IMG/VR virus record: IMGVR_UViG_3300019886_000004
Span: 83,917-147,916 of that record
Source: a virus
Direction: 5' to 3' (one strand)
Length of the DNA stretch: 64,000 nucleotides
The notes below the pieces were generated by a model. The model made no database searches. It saw nothing but the letters and a program-made list of their open reading frames with translations, and was not told where the DNA came from. This document shows, one piece after another, positions 17,064-25,052 of the stretch. A program made the position numbers and the translations under genes. How positions within the stretch are numbered: position 1 is the first letter of the stretch; every line of letters begins with the position of its first letter.

Positions 17064-17552
17064 TTACATTACTAAGGATGAATTCACCTCAGAAAAGCTA
17101 TCAGTAACAATATGTGACTTGTTCTTAAGTAGGTGAAATTCAGGACTTTCTAGGAAATTTTTATACAATCCATAATACCTTTTCATTTCATCTAATTGTA
17201 CAAATTTTCCAAACTTTTCTTTTCTTTTAATATTTCTTTTTACTGATTCAGCAAAGCTGACATCAAAGAGTCTAATTGTTGTTTTTTCAGCAAAAGCTAT
17301 CATATTACTTAAATCTTTGGATTCTAATGGAAAACCATCTACAACTGTATTACCTTCCATTAACATACCAAAAATGGCGCTCATGGATTTATCCTTTATT
17401 TTAGTGTCATAGTTTCCATTTCCCTTACACATAAGTAAAAATTCATCAAAGCAAAATCTCATTGCTTTTGGATTGTCTTCTAAGTATTTTAAGCTCCACG
17501 TACTTTTTCCGGAGCATATAGGACCAAGGCATATTATTAATTCATTTTTCAT
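17064..17552 (-). CDS. Polynucleotide 5'-kinase-like P-loop protein
   Basis: Likely phosphorylates 5'-OH ends of DNA or RNA in repair. Walker A is LGPICSGKSTW (9-19), then MRFCFDEF (the kinase-strand Asp region), VVDGFPLE and an Arg/Lys-rich lid (SVKRNIKRKEKFGK). At 162 residues it matches the kinase domain of T4 Pnkp without its phosphatase domain. A separate HAD protein is encoded at 48.3 kb. A nucleotide kinase is the main alternative. Confidence 0.7.
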   Translation of the reverse strand: MKNELIICLGPICSGKSTWSLKYLEDNPKAMRFCFDEFLLMCKGNGNYDTKIKDKSMSAIFGMLMEGNTVVDGFPLESKDLSNMIAFAEKTTIRLFDVSFAESVKRNIKRKEKFGKFVQLDEMKRYYGLYKNFLESPEFHLLKNKSHIVTDSFSEVNSSLVM

Positions 17553-17566
17553 AAAGTGGATTAAAA

Positions 17567-17577
17567 AAACAAGTCGG
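17567..17577 (+). repeat. Left arm of an 11-bp inverted repeat flanking the winged-helix gene
   Basis: AAACAAGTCGG here is the exact reverse complement of 17917-17927. The arms lie 9 nt after the stop and about 45 nt before the start of the small DNA-binding gene, so they could be operator half-sites; chance is possible. Confidence 0.4.
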
Positions 17578-17586
17578 GCAAAATTA

Positions 17587-17871
17587 CTACGATTTCACAT
17601 AACCCCATCTAGCACACGGACGTCCGCTAGTGAGCTTACCATTCTTATCTATCTGTTTTACCATATTTTTTTCACTAAAACGATTTAAACACTTGCTTAT
17701 TTGCGTTACAGTCAATCTAGTCTTGGATCTTACAGCCTTGAAACTATCATTGATTGCATTACAAATTTGTTCACTTGTTAGGTTTCTACGGCTGTTACGT
17801 TTAAGATATCCTATTACTAATTGATTCTGATTGATTATGCTACCTGTTACTTTATTATTCTTAATACTCAT
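17587..17871 (-). CDS. Small winged-helix-type DNA-binding protein
   Basis: A 94-residue, strongly basic protein with three helices and a wing-like end: LVIGYLKRN, LTSEQICNAI, LTVTQISKCLNRF, then MVKQIDKNGK and a Gly-Arg-Pro-Cys stretch. This is the pattern of a winged helix that reads a nucleic acid. It is isolated by short non-coding gaps on both sides, unusual here, and flanked by an 11-bp inverted repeat that could be its operator. A regulator of the replication block is plausible. Confidence 0.6.
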   Translation of the reverse strand: MSIKNNKVTGSIINQNQLVIGYLKRNSRRNLTSEQICNAINDSFKAVRSKTRLTVTQISKCLNRFSEKNMVKQIDKNGKLTSGRPCARWGYVKS

Positions 17872-17916
17872 TTACTTGTTTTGTTTTTTGTTTTAAAATT
17901 AGAAATATGTCAATGT

Positions 17917-17927
17917 CCGACTTGTTT
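17917..17927 (-). repeat. Right arm of an 11-bp inverted repeat flanking the winged-helix gene
   Basis: CCGACTTGTTT on the plus strand, the exact reverse complement of 17567-17577. It lies between the helicase end (17934) and the winged-helix start (17871), where an autoregulatory operator would be expected. Confidence 0.4.
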
Positions 17928-17933
17928 ATGATT

Positions 17934-18998
17934 TTACCAATTTGGTTTTCTATTCTTTATCATCTCATAATGAGATGAATTTATTTGGTCTGATCTAGGT
18001 AATTCTTTGAAAAAATTTATTGCACCATCAAAGTATAATCCTACATTTAGATTGGATGAACCATATCTACCCTTGAATATATTTATACTCCTATAGGCAT
18101 CTCTCATTTCAAATACATTATATCCTCCATCAGTTTTAATATTATGTTTTTGTGGCTGAAATATACCAATTGCTGTATCACAATCGTTATATGTTAATTT
18201 GGACTCAGCTAATCCGTTTTTTGATGGTAGTAACTTATCACTTTTAAAATGATCTAGATTTTCAGATTCGCTATTCATCTGTTGAATGGGTACAGGTGTG
18301 TAACCATATCTATTTCTAGCTAGTACAAAATACCTGGAAAGTTCCTCTATTGTTTGTTTTGTGTTCGCACCATTTTCTCCAGTCAATAAGCTATAATGAT
18401 CTAAAATTATAAGAACATATTGTTTTGGATTATTGGCTACGTATTTATCAAACAATAATTCACCATCTATACCTTTTTTATACAGAATTTTTCCGTTCTC
18501 TCTTGCAAATGATTCTATATCTCTTATTATTCTCTTAGGACTGATCATACCGTCATGCATCTTAACTGAATCTTCCAATCCTTCAAAATACTCTCTAGTC
18601 TCTTGAACAGCCATATAAAGATTATCATTAAGTCTATTTTTACCTACCGACTTTAATATTCTAACACCTGATCTAATACCATAATTTGTGAATAACCTCC
18701 TTGCCATCCATTGATGCATTTTAGTTATTTTATCCATTTCAAGAGAATAATATAGGATTTTTACCTTTAAATCAGTATCCTCTTCTTTAATAAAATCATA
18801 TGGAGTAAAAACAAAGAAATCATCAGTAAATTGAGACTTACCTGCACCAGATGCACCTGATATTAGATAATACTGTTTTTGTTCAATACCTGGTAGGTAT
18901 TCTGAAAACCTTGGTAGTTTTTTATCATAAGGTATACAATTAAATTGATTATTTCTATTCTGATCTATTATATCCAGTGCTTCATCAAATATTGACAA
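17934..18998 (-). CDS. DnaB-like replicative helicase (RecA-fold domain)
   Basis: Unwinds DNA at the phage fork. The RecA-type core shows Walker A SGASGAGKSQF (47-57), KILYYSLEMDK (the SLEM motif), Walker B VLIILDHYSLL, and a late IQQMNSESE motif like the DnaB QSN/H4 region. At 354 residues it lacks the N-terminal primase-binding domain of bacterial DnaB, as in several phage helicases. It lies just downstream of a 185-residue gene that could be its loader. Confidence 0.85.
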   Translation of the reverse strand: MSIFDEALDIIDQNRNNQFNCIPYDKKLPRFSEYLPGIEQKQYYLISGASGAGKSQFTDDFFVFTPYDFIKEEDTDLKVKILYYSLEMDKITKMHQWMARRLFTNYGIRSGVRILKSVGKNRLNDNLYMAVQETREYFEGLEDSVKMHDGMISPKRIIRDIESFARENGKILYKKGIDGELLFDKYVANNPKQYVLIILDHYSLLTGENGANTKQTIEELSRYFVLARNRYGYTPVPIQQMNSESENLDHFKSDKLLPSKNGLAESKLTYNDCDTAIGIFQPQKHNIKTDGGYNVFEMRDAYRSINIFKGRYGSSNLNVGLYFDGAINFFKELPRSDQINSSHYEMIKNRKPNW

Positions 18999-19020
18999 CT
19001 AGTTATGTTTTTACCCATAT

Positions 19021-19578
19021 TTATACATCAATTCTATAACTTTCCTCTTCTTGCACTCCTTCTAATATTTTGTCACACCATTCAGATAAGGTTGATGTTC
19101 TTACTTTAGTGTTTTCTTCTTTATATATAAAGTATGCTGAGGTCCTCATAAAGGCCCATGATCGATCTCTATAGTAAACTATGTAATTCTCTGTAGCTTT
19201 AAGTATAGTACTCCAGTCATAGTTATAATGTCCTAGAAACCACTTAAACCTTGACTTCAAATCTACAGAACTAGATCTTGCTGTTTTACCAGAAGGTAGT
19301 GTTACTAAAGGCCACATAGACCTATAAGTTTCAACATTTTTTCCAAATGTTTCATCTTCGAAATCATCAAAAATCTTACTTCTCTTTACTTTTTCAGTCG
19401 GATTGTTTCGAATATCTAGCCAGTCATTTATTACTAGATATTTTCTATATCTATCATAGTTCATTCTTTCTTGTAAAGGTCTGTCTTTCAATATTCTAGC
19501 TAACGCAAAATACTCATTTGGAGTTATTCCATGACTACAAATTTCTTCAAATAGCTCATTTATTTTATTTATTTTCAA
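19021..19578 (-). CDS. Protein of unknown function next to the helicase (possible loader), 185 aa
   Basis: Not clearly recognised. It is a helical, Arg/Trp/Tyr-rich soluble protein; the middle part has LPSGKTARSSSVDLKSRF followed by a helical bundle with repeated Trp and Tyr. It is the first gene of a unit with its own strong promoter and lies 22 nt before the helicase, the usual place of a helicase loader or replisome organiser. That role is inferred from position only. Confidence 0.6.
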   Translation of the reverse strand: MKINKINELFEEICSHGITPNEYFALARILKDRPLQERMNYDRYRKYLVINDWLDIRNNPTEKVKRSKIFDDFEDETFGKNVETYRSMWPLVTLPSGKTARSSSVDLKSRFKWFLGHYNYDWSTILKATENYIVYYRDRSWAFMRTSAYFIYKEENTKVRTSTLSEWCDKILEGVQEEESYRIDV

Positions 19579-19590
19579 CCTTTTTTATTA

Positions 19591-19622
19591 CAAAGCTACG
19601 AATAAAAAATGACATAACCAAA
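19591..19622 (-). promoter_or_regulatory. Bacteroidota-type promoter for the helicase unit
   Basis: Minus strand: TTTG (19619-19622), 20-nt spacer, TAGCTTTG (19591-19598). The ATG at 19578 follows after 12 nt. Confidence 0.75.
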
Positions 19623-19628
19623 TATTTT

Positions 19629-19985
19629 TTACTGATCCTCTGGCCACCTTCTTTCATCCTTCGGATTACTGTAAGAATCGTCATCTTGAAAAAACATGCG
19701 TCCTTTATTGTTTGCACATATAGTTTTACCTTTCGAGATAGAAAAGTCATCAATAGAATCTATTGCTTTCCATGGTGGTCTATGAAAATCTTGAGATTCC
19801 ATTTTCACAATTCTTGCTTCAGATTCTGGTTTTTTCATCGTAAAACAACAACTATCATACTTAGTGTCTAATAGTTCAAGTTCATTATCTTGTTTTATTA
19901 TTTCTGATTCTTCTGGTGGATGATCTCTATTAGCTAATGCTCTTTTTTGTGCATTAGTAAATCTTTTACCTTTTCCTCTAGACAT
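19629..19985 (-). CDS. Small hydrophilic protein with a DHPPEES motif, 118 aa
   Basis: Not recognised. It is highly charged and probably partly disordered. Near the N-terminus it has ANRDHPPEESEI, and the same DHPPEES string occurs in the unrelated small protein at 56206-56421. A middle stretch has a Cys pair (DSCCFTM), and the C-terminus is Asp/Pro-rich. It lies 2 nt after the phosphatase gene. The shared motif may be a docking peptide for a common partner. Confidence 0.65.
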   Translation of the reverse strand: MSRGKGKRFTNAQKRALANRDHPPEESEIIKQDNELELLDTKYDSCCFTMKKPESEARIVKMESQDFHRPPWKAIDSIDDFSISKGKTICANNKGRMFFQDDDSYSNPKDERRWPEDQ

Positions 19986-19987
19986 AT

Positions 19988-20725
19988 TTAATCTTTTAAT
20001 ATAAAAAAATTATCAGATTTTGAAAGACAATCTGTAAAGATAACAGTAGGACCTCCTTTATGTTGATATATTTCTATATCATTTACTTGATTATGACCCA
20101 CAATATGATTAAACCTGTGTACACAACCGTCTTTCTTTATTTCAGATGTATCAGCCCACATAATTCCTCCAATAGATCCCGCTACACCTCCTCTTATTGT
20201 AGGCACTGTATTTAATATCCATTCATCATGTGAGTCGTTAATTGCATTGAGTAATACATCAAGGTTATTTCTTTTATCTATACCCAGCTTTTCTTCATAG
20301 TATGATAATCTATCATTATATCTGTACAACCAATCAGATAGAATACCGGCATGCGTACACATATAATTACCATTTAACCATGCTACCTGAAACATTTCTC
20401 TATTATCTCTGAACAGTTTATATAAATCTGGCTGCAGTTCTGCTCTAAATCCACTACAACGATAAGCTGGAGAATGTATATATTGTTGGTCATGATTTCC
20501 TAATAAGCAAATAACTTTATTAGGATTTTTCTTTTTATAACTTATAACTTGTTCCAGTAGATATTTAATTTCAATATTCGTACAATTAAAAGAATCCACA
20601 TAGTCTCCCATGAAAACTATTTTATCCAATTTATCTCTTTCAAACATCTCAATGGCCCTTTCAAAATGGTATATTCTCCCATGTAAATCTCCTACATGTA
20701 GAGCACTAAACTGAAGATTCTTCAT
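19988..20725 (-). CDS. Metallophosphoesterase, PPP-type Ser/Thr phosphatase-like
   Basis: Probably a metal-dependent protein or nucleotide phosphatase. The full motif set is present: VGDLHGRIYHF (11-21), FMGDYVDS (38-45), LLGNHDQQ (73-80), a CTHAG histidine and a late HIVGHNQ histidine. This matches lambda-phosphatase/PrpA-type enzymes, at normal length. It overlaps the 120-residue gene upstream by 20 nt. Phage enzymes of this type can reverse host phosphorylation or act on nucleotides; the sequence does not decide which. Confidence 0.85.
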   Translation of the reverse strand: MKNLQFSALHVGDLHGRIYHFERAIEMFERDKLDKIVFMGDYVDSFNCTNIEIKYLLEQVISYKKKNPNKVICLLGNHDQQYIHSPAYRCSGFRAELQPDLYKLFRDNREMFQVAWLNGNYMCTHAGILSDWLYRYNDRLSYYEEKLGIDKRNNLDVLLNAINDSHDEWILNTVPTIRGGVAGSIGGIMWADTSEIKKDGCVHRFNHIVGHNQVNDIEIYQHKGGPTVIFTDCLSKSDNFFILKD

Positions 20726-21068
20726 AATATTCTATTATATTACTTTCCGGTATTTCTTCTGCACTTTCCTGATTTGCCATCCTTCTTTCTATTTCTTTTT
20801 CATAAAGAGTTATTATTGAGTTAACATCTTCTAAATCAATAATTACATTTCCTAGCTTAAAATAGTTAGGTAAAGAATGATAGAGTAATGTTATAATAGT
20901 TATTGTTTCCATTCTACAACCTTCTTCTAATCCTTCATGGTTAGAGATAGTTACTTGATCATCATACATATAAGAGATCTTGGAATTAGTCCTTTTTGCT
21001 ACATATCTCGCTATTTCTTCTACTTTCTTTTTTTCATTATATGATAAATGTAGTCTTTTTGTATGCAT
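20706..21068 (-). CDS. Small protein of unknown function, 120 aa
   Basis: Not recognised. The N-terminal helix is Lys-rich, then comes a strand-rich middle and an acidic C-terminal tail (about 95-120). No membrane segment. It lies between two metallophosphoesterase genes, overlapping one and 2 nt from the other. Confidence 0.65.
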   Translation of the reverse strand: MHTKRLHLSYNEKKKVEEIARYVAKRTNSKISYMYDDQVTISNHEGLEEGCRMETITIITLLYHSLPNYFKLGNVIIDLEDVNSIITLYEKEIERRMANQESAEEIPESNIIEYYEESSV

Positions 21069-21069
21069 G

Positions 21070-21704
21070 CTATTTGTTTTTATTTATATCTATTACCGAA
21101 TCACCTACTCCACCAGTAATAGGTATCTTTTCTAATTCTAATATAATCTCCCCTATAGAATAAGGATAAGAAAGTGTTCCTCCTTTATCTATTCCAACAT
21201 CTATTTTTCTACCAGGTCCAATTCTGCTTGAATGTTGATGTCCAAATAAATGAAACCATCCTTTAAATGTACCCATCCAACTCTCTAATGGATAGTGATC
21301 CAATATGAAATTATAGTTACCATATTCCAAATGAGTTCTATCACTGACAGATGTGAAGATGGATTGTATATTCTCCTTATTACTTTCAATATGATGGTCG
21401 TGATTTCCTAAAAGCAAATGTATGGTTTGACAATATATTTGATCTCTAAATCTTTTTATATTTTCAAAACCACCAAAACTCCAGTCTCCTAAATGAAACA
21501 ATATGTCATTCCACCGGACAAAATTGTTAATCCTTTTTACCAAATCTTGATCGTGTTCTTCCAATGATTTGTAGTCTCTACATATACTTTTATCCTTCCA
21601 TTTAGAGCATGATCTAACTATATTTGAATGACTAAAATGTGTTAAGTGTCCGCAAGAAACCAAATGTTATGATCATCTTGCGGACTTAATTTTATGTGTT
21701 TCAT
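21070..21704 (-). pseudogene. Metallophosphoesterase broken by a 5-nt frame offset (or programmed bypass)
   Basis: The main frame encodes a calcineurin-like phosphoesterase: FHLGDWSFGGF, LLGNHDHH, LDHYPLESW, LFGHQHS. The conserved first motif, D-x-H-F-x-H-x-N, is split. From the ATG at 21704 (1-nt TAATG overlap with the gene before) the frame reads MKHIKL...IWFLADT and then hits TAA at 21642-21644; THFSHSNIV continues in another frame. Moving 5 nt from ACT (21645-21647) to ACA (21640-21642) restores DTHFSHSN exactly. A TTG at 21663 would give an open frame but lose the metal-binding Asp. Causes could be a 5-bp insertion, a sequence error, or translational bypass. Confidence 0.7.
21648..21685 (-). 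repeat. 10-bp perfect hairpin just before the frame break
   Basis: GTCCGCAAGA (21648-21657) and TCTTGCGGAC (21676-21685) are exact inverted repeats with an 18-nt loop. The hairpin lies inside the 5' coding part of the phosphoesterase and ends at the GAC codon before the take-off ACT. It is not followed by a T-run, so it is not a normal terminator. Confidence 0.75.
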
Positions 21705-22162
21705 TAGAATTTTATATTTTTATTTCCAAGTTTTGTCCGTAAAGAAGGTAAGTTTCTGTCCCTCAAACTTGAAGAGAAATATACTTCCCTTCTAACAGTA
21801 ATACAATAATGACTTCCTATAACTCTATGATTTATCTTTAAATCTTCAACTATTTTATATAATTCCTCATAGCTTATATTAGGTTTATAATTAACTACTA
21901 TATTAAATAAGTCTTGTATACTTCTTGCTCTACCAGAAATGCATTGAGTTTTTACTTTAGTATTACTTAATAAATATGCACTTCCTGTATTTTTAATTAA
22001 TAACTCATATATGACCTCAGCTAGATCTTTAGGTGGAACACTTATCTTTATTATATTTTTATAAGTATCAACACTAAAGTTTGGTTTTATATCTGCTAGG
22101 ACTATAGGATATTTTCTATTTCTTAATTTCTTTTCTATACTTTTGAAACTAGGAGCTGCCAT
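21704..22162 (-). CDS. Protein of unknown function, 152 aa
   Basis: Not recognised. It is a basic, soluble protein with an N-terminal helix, a middle with LAEVIYELLIK, and a C-terminal SSLRDRNLPSLRTKLG. Its stop and the next ATG form TAATG, which supports the upstream start of the broken phosphoesterase. It overlaps the gene before it by 28 nt. Confidence 0.65.
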   Translation of the reverse strand: MAAPSFKSIEKKLRNRKYPIVLADIKPNFSVDTYKNIIKISVPPKDLAEVIYELLIKNTGSAYLLSNTKVKTQCISGRARSIQDLFNIVVNYKPNISYEELYKIVEDLKINHRVIGSHYCITVRREVYFSSSLRDRNLPSLRTKLGNKNIKF

Positions 22163-22527
22163 TTTTTAAGTTTTTTATATTCTTTATACAAAAGATCAAT
22201 TATATGTTTACCTTCAGTAGTAGCAAAAAACAACATTTCTCCACCTGTTTGAAACTGACCATGTAAATCATGGTGTTTTATGAGTTCATCCTCTCTTGTA
22301 TAACGATCTAATTTTTCCAATATTACTCTTGGTAATTCTGTCACACAGAGTTCAAACCAATGAAATTCTGTCGGATCTGGTAAATTATCTGGTAAATTAT
22401 CAAACCAAACCTCATGTGTTCCATACCTTGTAGTAAATTTAATGTTACAATATTCGGGAAATGAATCTTTACACATTTCCAACATTTTATCTACTTGTTC
22501 TCTAGTAATTGAAATATGTTTGTTCAC
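22135..22527 (-). CDS. Protein of unknown function, 130 aa
   Basis: Not recognised. The N-terminal ITREQVDKML helix is followed by a beta-rich region with a repeated NLPDNLPDP turn and an aromatic/His-rich middle, then a Lys-rich helix. It lies 3 nt after the small membrane-protein gene. Confidence 0.65.
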   Translation of the reverse strand: MNKHISITREQVDKMLEMCKDSFPEYCNIKFTTRYGTHEVWFDNLPDNLPDPTEFHWFELCVTELPRVILEKLDRYTREDELIKHHDLHGQFQTGGEMLFFATTEGKHIIDLLYKEYKKLKKWQLLVSKV

Positions 22528-22530
22528 AAT

Positions 22531-22746
22531 TTAGATTTTAATGTAATAAAAAATAGACCAAATAGAAAATGTAAATAATAGAAGTAACGATACAAGTAAT
22601 GCAATTGAAAAGAAATTATTTATTGTCTTATCTGTCCCTTCTATATTACCTTCATTATTTGCATGAACTATTAAGCAAATCAATGTTAATACTAAGGAAA
22701 GTAATCCAGCTTTAAACGGGGTAATAAAAAAAAGTAATGTTATCAT
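22531..22746 (-). CDS. Small membrane protein with two transmembrane segments
   Basis: At 71 residues it has two clear hydrophobic helices (about 3-27 and 46-68) joined by a short polar loop. No holin-like charge pattern is decisive. It has a 4-nt overlap with the gene upstream. It could be a membrane-modifying accessory protein; the function is unknown. Confidence 0.65.
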   Translation of the reverse strand: MITLLFFITPFKAGLLSLVLTLICLIVHANNEGNIEGTDKTINNFFSIALLVSLLLLFTFSIWSIFYYIKI

Positions 22747-23237
22747 ATTAGTACGAAGTGTTTTAAAGTATTACTTGAATTATGATTTATGAACTCACCT
22801 ACTTCTACAAAACCTACTTTCAATGCAGCCTCTATAAATAAGGTATAGTTATTCGAATGTCCTTCAACATTTACAGGAACAGTAAAAGTTAATCCATACT
22901 TAGTATCTGCAATTGGTGTGTCATCTTCAAATGTAAATTGCTTAATTACCTGTCTTAACATTTTTGTTACTAAATCTCTAATTAAATTATCTGGTAATAG
23001 GTCACCATTCGAAAGTAGAATTATATCACCTATTTCTTTCATACCACAGCAAAATGCATATGTTTTATATTTAAATGACACATAATCACTTCCTCCTATC
23101 CACGTTATAGTAGTTTTTGTCTCTTCTTCTCCCATGCTACTAGTTACAATTGGATTTACCTTATCGTTATGTGTCAAATATTCTTTTATTTTTGTTTCCG
23201 TCAGCTTTTTTACTGGCACTTTTACTTTTTTTTCCAT
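22743..23237 (-). CDS. Protein with a Cys-Cys-Gly strand, divergent GNAT-like relative, 164 aa
   Basis: A weak relative of the GNAT-like set in this window: the segment KTYAFCCGMKEIGDIILLSNG aligns by eye with the NCCGIIV strand of the gene at 5489-5998, and the C-terminal KVGFVEVGEFINH resembles its final Gly-Trp strand. The acetyl-CoA RxxGxG loop is not visible. It lies 7 nt after the glycosyltransferase gene. It may be a non-catalytic paralogue or unrelated; the shared CCG is the main evidence. Confidence 0.5.
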   Translation of the reverse strand: MEKKVKVPVKKLTETKIKEYLTHNDKVNPIVTSSMGEEETKTTITWIGGSDYVSFKYKTYAFCCGMKEIGDIILLSNGDLLPDNLIRDLVTKMLRQVIKQFTFEDDTPIADTKYGLTFTVPVNVEGHSNNYTLFIEAALKVGFVEVGEFINHNSSNTLKHFVLI

Positions 23238-23244
23238 ATTAATT

Positions 23245-24279
23245 TTATTTAAAAGAATTTATTAATTGTCTCCTTAGTAGATTTACTTTAAGTAAGTCAT
23301 ACTTTCTTTTAACATACTCATGTAATCTCTCCCCGTCATCTAAAACTAAATTCATATTCTCCATTAGTGTTCTTGCCTTTGCAAACCAATCGCTTGGTTT
23401 ATCGCAGAAATATATTCCACTATTTTCCATTTCTTCATCTTCTAGATATGGAAATAATCTACTTGCCATTACAGGAGTTTTCATACAACCAGCTTCAATT
23501 ATCTTTAAGTTTGACTTAAAGTAATTAAACTGATTATGTTCCAGTGGAGCAAGAGCTACATCAGTGTAATTATAATGTTCCATATATCTATTTAGAGATA
23601 ATGCATCTCTAGTAGAATAACTTGGACTAATCTTCATCACATCATTCATTTCATGAAGAGCTTTCTCCTTATAGTTACTATTAAAACCTGCTAATATAAA
23701 CTTAGTCTTTATTTTAAAGTTTACATTCATATTAACCATAGTGAAAAAATCTTTTATAGACTCTAAGTCATATTGATGACTTGGTCCTCCAGAATACATA
23801 AATCTAAGTCGGCTTGCCTCCGTTTTCTCTGATTTAAACTGTTCATGACCAATTGGTAATGCGTTTGGTATAACTATACACTTTTTATTAATATCGCTTA
23901 CCCTTCTAAATAATCTCTGGTTAGTTACTGTAACTATATCTGCATTGGTAATAGATTTTAAAATAAGATCTGCTATTTTATTTTTAGTCCAAGTCTCATA
24001 AAGATAATGATGTTCATATAGCTCCCAAATATCATCTATATCTACCCACATTTTAAATCCATACCTTTTCTTCATTTCCAGTAGAATATCTAAATCTACA
24101 GTTGGATGTCGATTAAAAATAACAAGATCTGTATTCTTAAACTCACCAGTAGTATATTGCTCATCATCAGTTTTATACTCTATGTGTTCACCAGACTCTA
24201 GTGGTAGATAACGAAAAGGGTTGTAAATCCTATGATAATCACTTGCGCTTTTAGGTCGGTGAAGTAATAGAATGTTCAT
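23245..24279 (-). CDS. Glycosyltransferase, GT4-like (GT-B fold)
   Basis: Likely transfers a sugar from an activated donor to DNA, protein or a surface glycan. A Rossmann-type N-terminus (NILLLHRPKSASDYHRI) precedes WVDIDDIWEL, VIPNALP, a RFMYSGGPSHQYDLE strand-turn and, in the donor site, DVALAPLE followed by FKSNLKIIEAGCMKTPVMAS, which carries the acidic donor-binding residue pattern. At 344 residues it has the normal GT4 length. It shares a TAATG with the 59-residue gene before it. The acceptor is not shown. Confidence 0.8.
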   Translation of the reverse strand: MNILLLHRPKSASDYHRIYNPFRYLPLESGEHIEYKTDDEQYTTGEFKNTDLVIFNRHPTVDLDILLEMKKRYGFKMWVDIDDIWELYEHHYLYETWTKNKIADLILKSITNADIVTVTNQRLFRRVSDINKKCIVIPNALPIGHEQFKSEKTEASRLRFMYSGGPSHQYDLESIKDFFTMVNMNVNFKIKTKFILAGFNSNYKEKALHEMNDVMKISPSYSTRDALSLNRYMEHYNYTDVALAPLEHNQFNYFKSNLKIIEAGCMKTPVMASRLFPYLEDEEMENSGIYFCDKPSDWFAKARTLMENMNLVLDDGERLHEYVKRKYDLLKVNLLRRQLINSFK

Positions 24280-24458
24280 TAATTTGGTTTTATTTTAGTT
24301 AAAGGTACACAATACGAATCTTGCATATTTCTTTCACCTTCTTCATATATTACACATCTACCTTCTGTTTTGGAAAAATATCCAAAATCATACGTTTTAT
24401 TCTCTGGAATATAAATAATCTTATCTCCAGGTTTATAATTTAATAAGTTTAATTCCAT
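24279..24458 (-). CDS. Small SH3-like protein, 59 aa
   Basis: A short gene: beta-rich, starting MELNLLNYKPGDKIIYIPE, with a KOW/SH3-like PGDKI turn and a Cys-containing C-terminal half. The stop TAA and the glycosyltransferase ATG form TAATG at 24277-24281, which supports that it is a real gene. The function is unknown. Confidence 0.6.
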   Translation of the reverse strand: MELNLLNYKPGDKIIYIPENKTYDFGYFSKTEGRCVIYEEGERNMQDSYCVPLTKIKPN

Positions 24459-24468
24459 TAATTAAATT

Positions 24469-25005
24469 TTATAAGTTTATTACTGATAAGTAAACTCTAT
24501 TGTTCGTTCTTTTATTAATTACATTATATATGTCTTTCCATCCGTTTGTAGCTAGAAGTTTGCGCTGGTGTTCATTCTTATCCACATCTGTGCATAAAAG
24601 TAAAGAATACCCAAGTGCCCTTCCAATGTCCTGTCTTAGTGTATTTAAAGTAGTGGCTATTCTTTTATTCCTAAATTCTGTATCTACAAATGACTTACAA
24701 GAAACAAGTATGGCACAACAATGTGGCATTCTATAAAGTTCAAATGAAGAAACAAACCTATCCCTACAGCAAAGTATGTAATTACCTTCAGACCAATCAT
24801 TTAACTCTTGTTTTTTATTCTCATCAAAAATAGGTATAATTCCGGTAATCTTCTTTTCAAATTTACATAATCTCTCATAAAGACCAGTAGTAATGTGTGT
24901 ACTATAAGGAATTTTTGTTATGAAGAAAGATATATCTTCTGGTTTTACATTTAGTAACCCGGCAATTAATTTACAATATTTATCTAATATTTCTTTTGTT
25001 TTCAT
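24469..25005 (-). CDS. GNAT-family N-acetyltransferase-like with a Cys-Cys motif
   Basis: Paralogue of the gene at 5489-5998: both begin MKTKEI, both have the CC strand (MPHCCAILVSCK here) followed by FRNK-x-I-A/G in the acetyl-CoA loop position (FRNKRIATTLN; the usual second Gly is Ala). A helix and a YSLLLCTDVDKNEHQ strand follow, then a Gly-Trp pair. It is 178 residues long. It is divergent from the structured-RNA promoter that starts 10 nt away on the other strand. Confidence 0.65.
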   Translation of the reverse strand: MKTKEILDKYCKLIAGLLNVKPEDISFFITKIPYSTHITTGLYERLCKFEKKITGIIPIFDENKKQELNDWSEGNYILCCRDRFVSSFELYRMPHCCAILVSCKSFVDTEFRNKRIATTLNTLRQDIGRALGYSLLLCTDVDKNEHQRKLLATNGWKDIYNVINKRTNNRVYLSVINL

Positions 25006-25014
25006 GAAAATAAA

Positions 25015-25046
25015 TTTGTTTATATTAAAAATTAGTTGTATCTTTG
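25015..25046 (+). promoter_or_regulatory. Bacteroidota-type promoter for the structured RNA
   Basis: TTTG (25015-25018), 20-nt spacer and TATCTTTG (25039-25046) exactly match the consensus. No plus-strand coding start of any length follows for over 700 nt, so the product is probably RNA. Confidence 0.8.
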
Positions 25047-25052
25047 TTTATG

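Noticed and set aside
19565-19753. Minus-strand 62-residue frame overlapping the DHPPEES gene
   Set aside because: It lies in the wrong frame of the better supported 118-residue gene and runs over the promoter at 19591.
21070-21663. TTG start at 21663 for the phosphoesterase
   Set aside because: It would drop the metal-binding Asp of the D-x-H motif, while the ATG at 21704 is coupled by TAATG and encodes that Asp.
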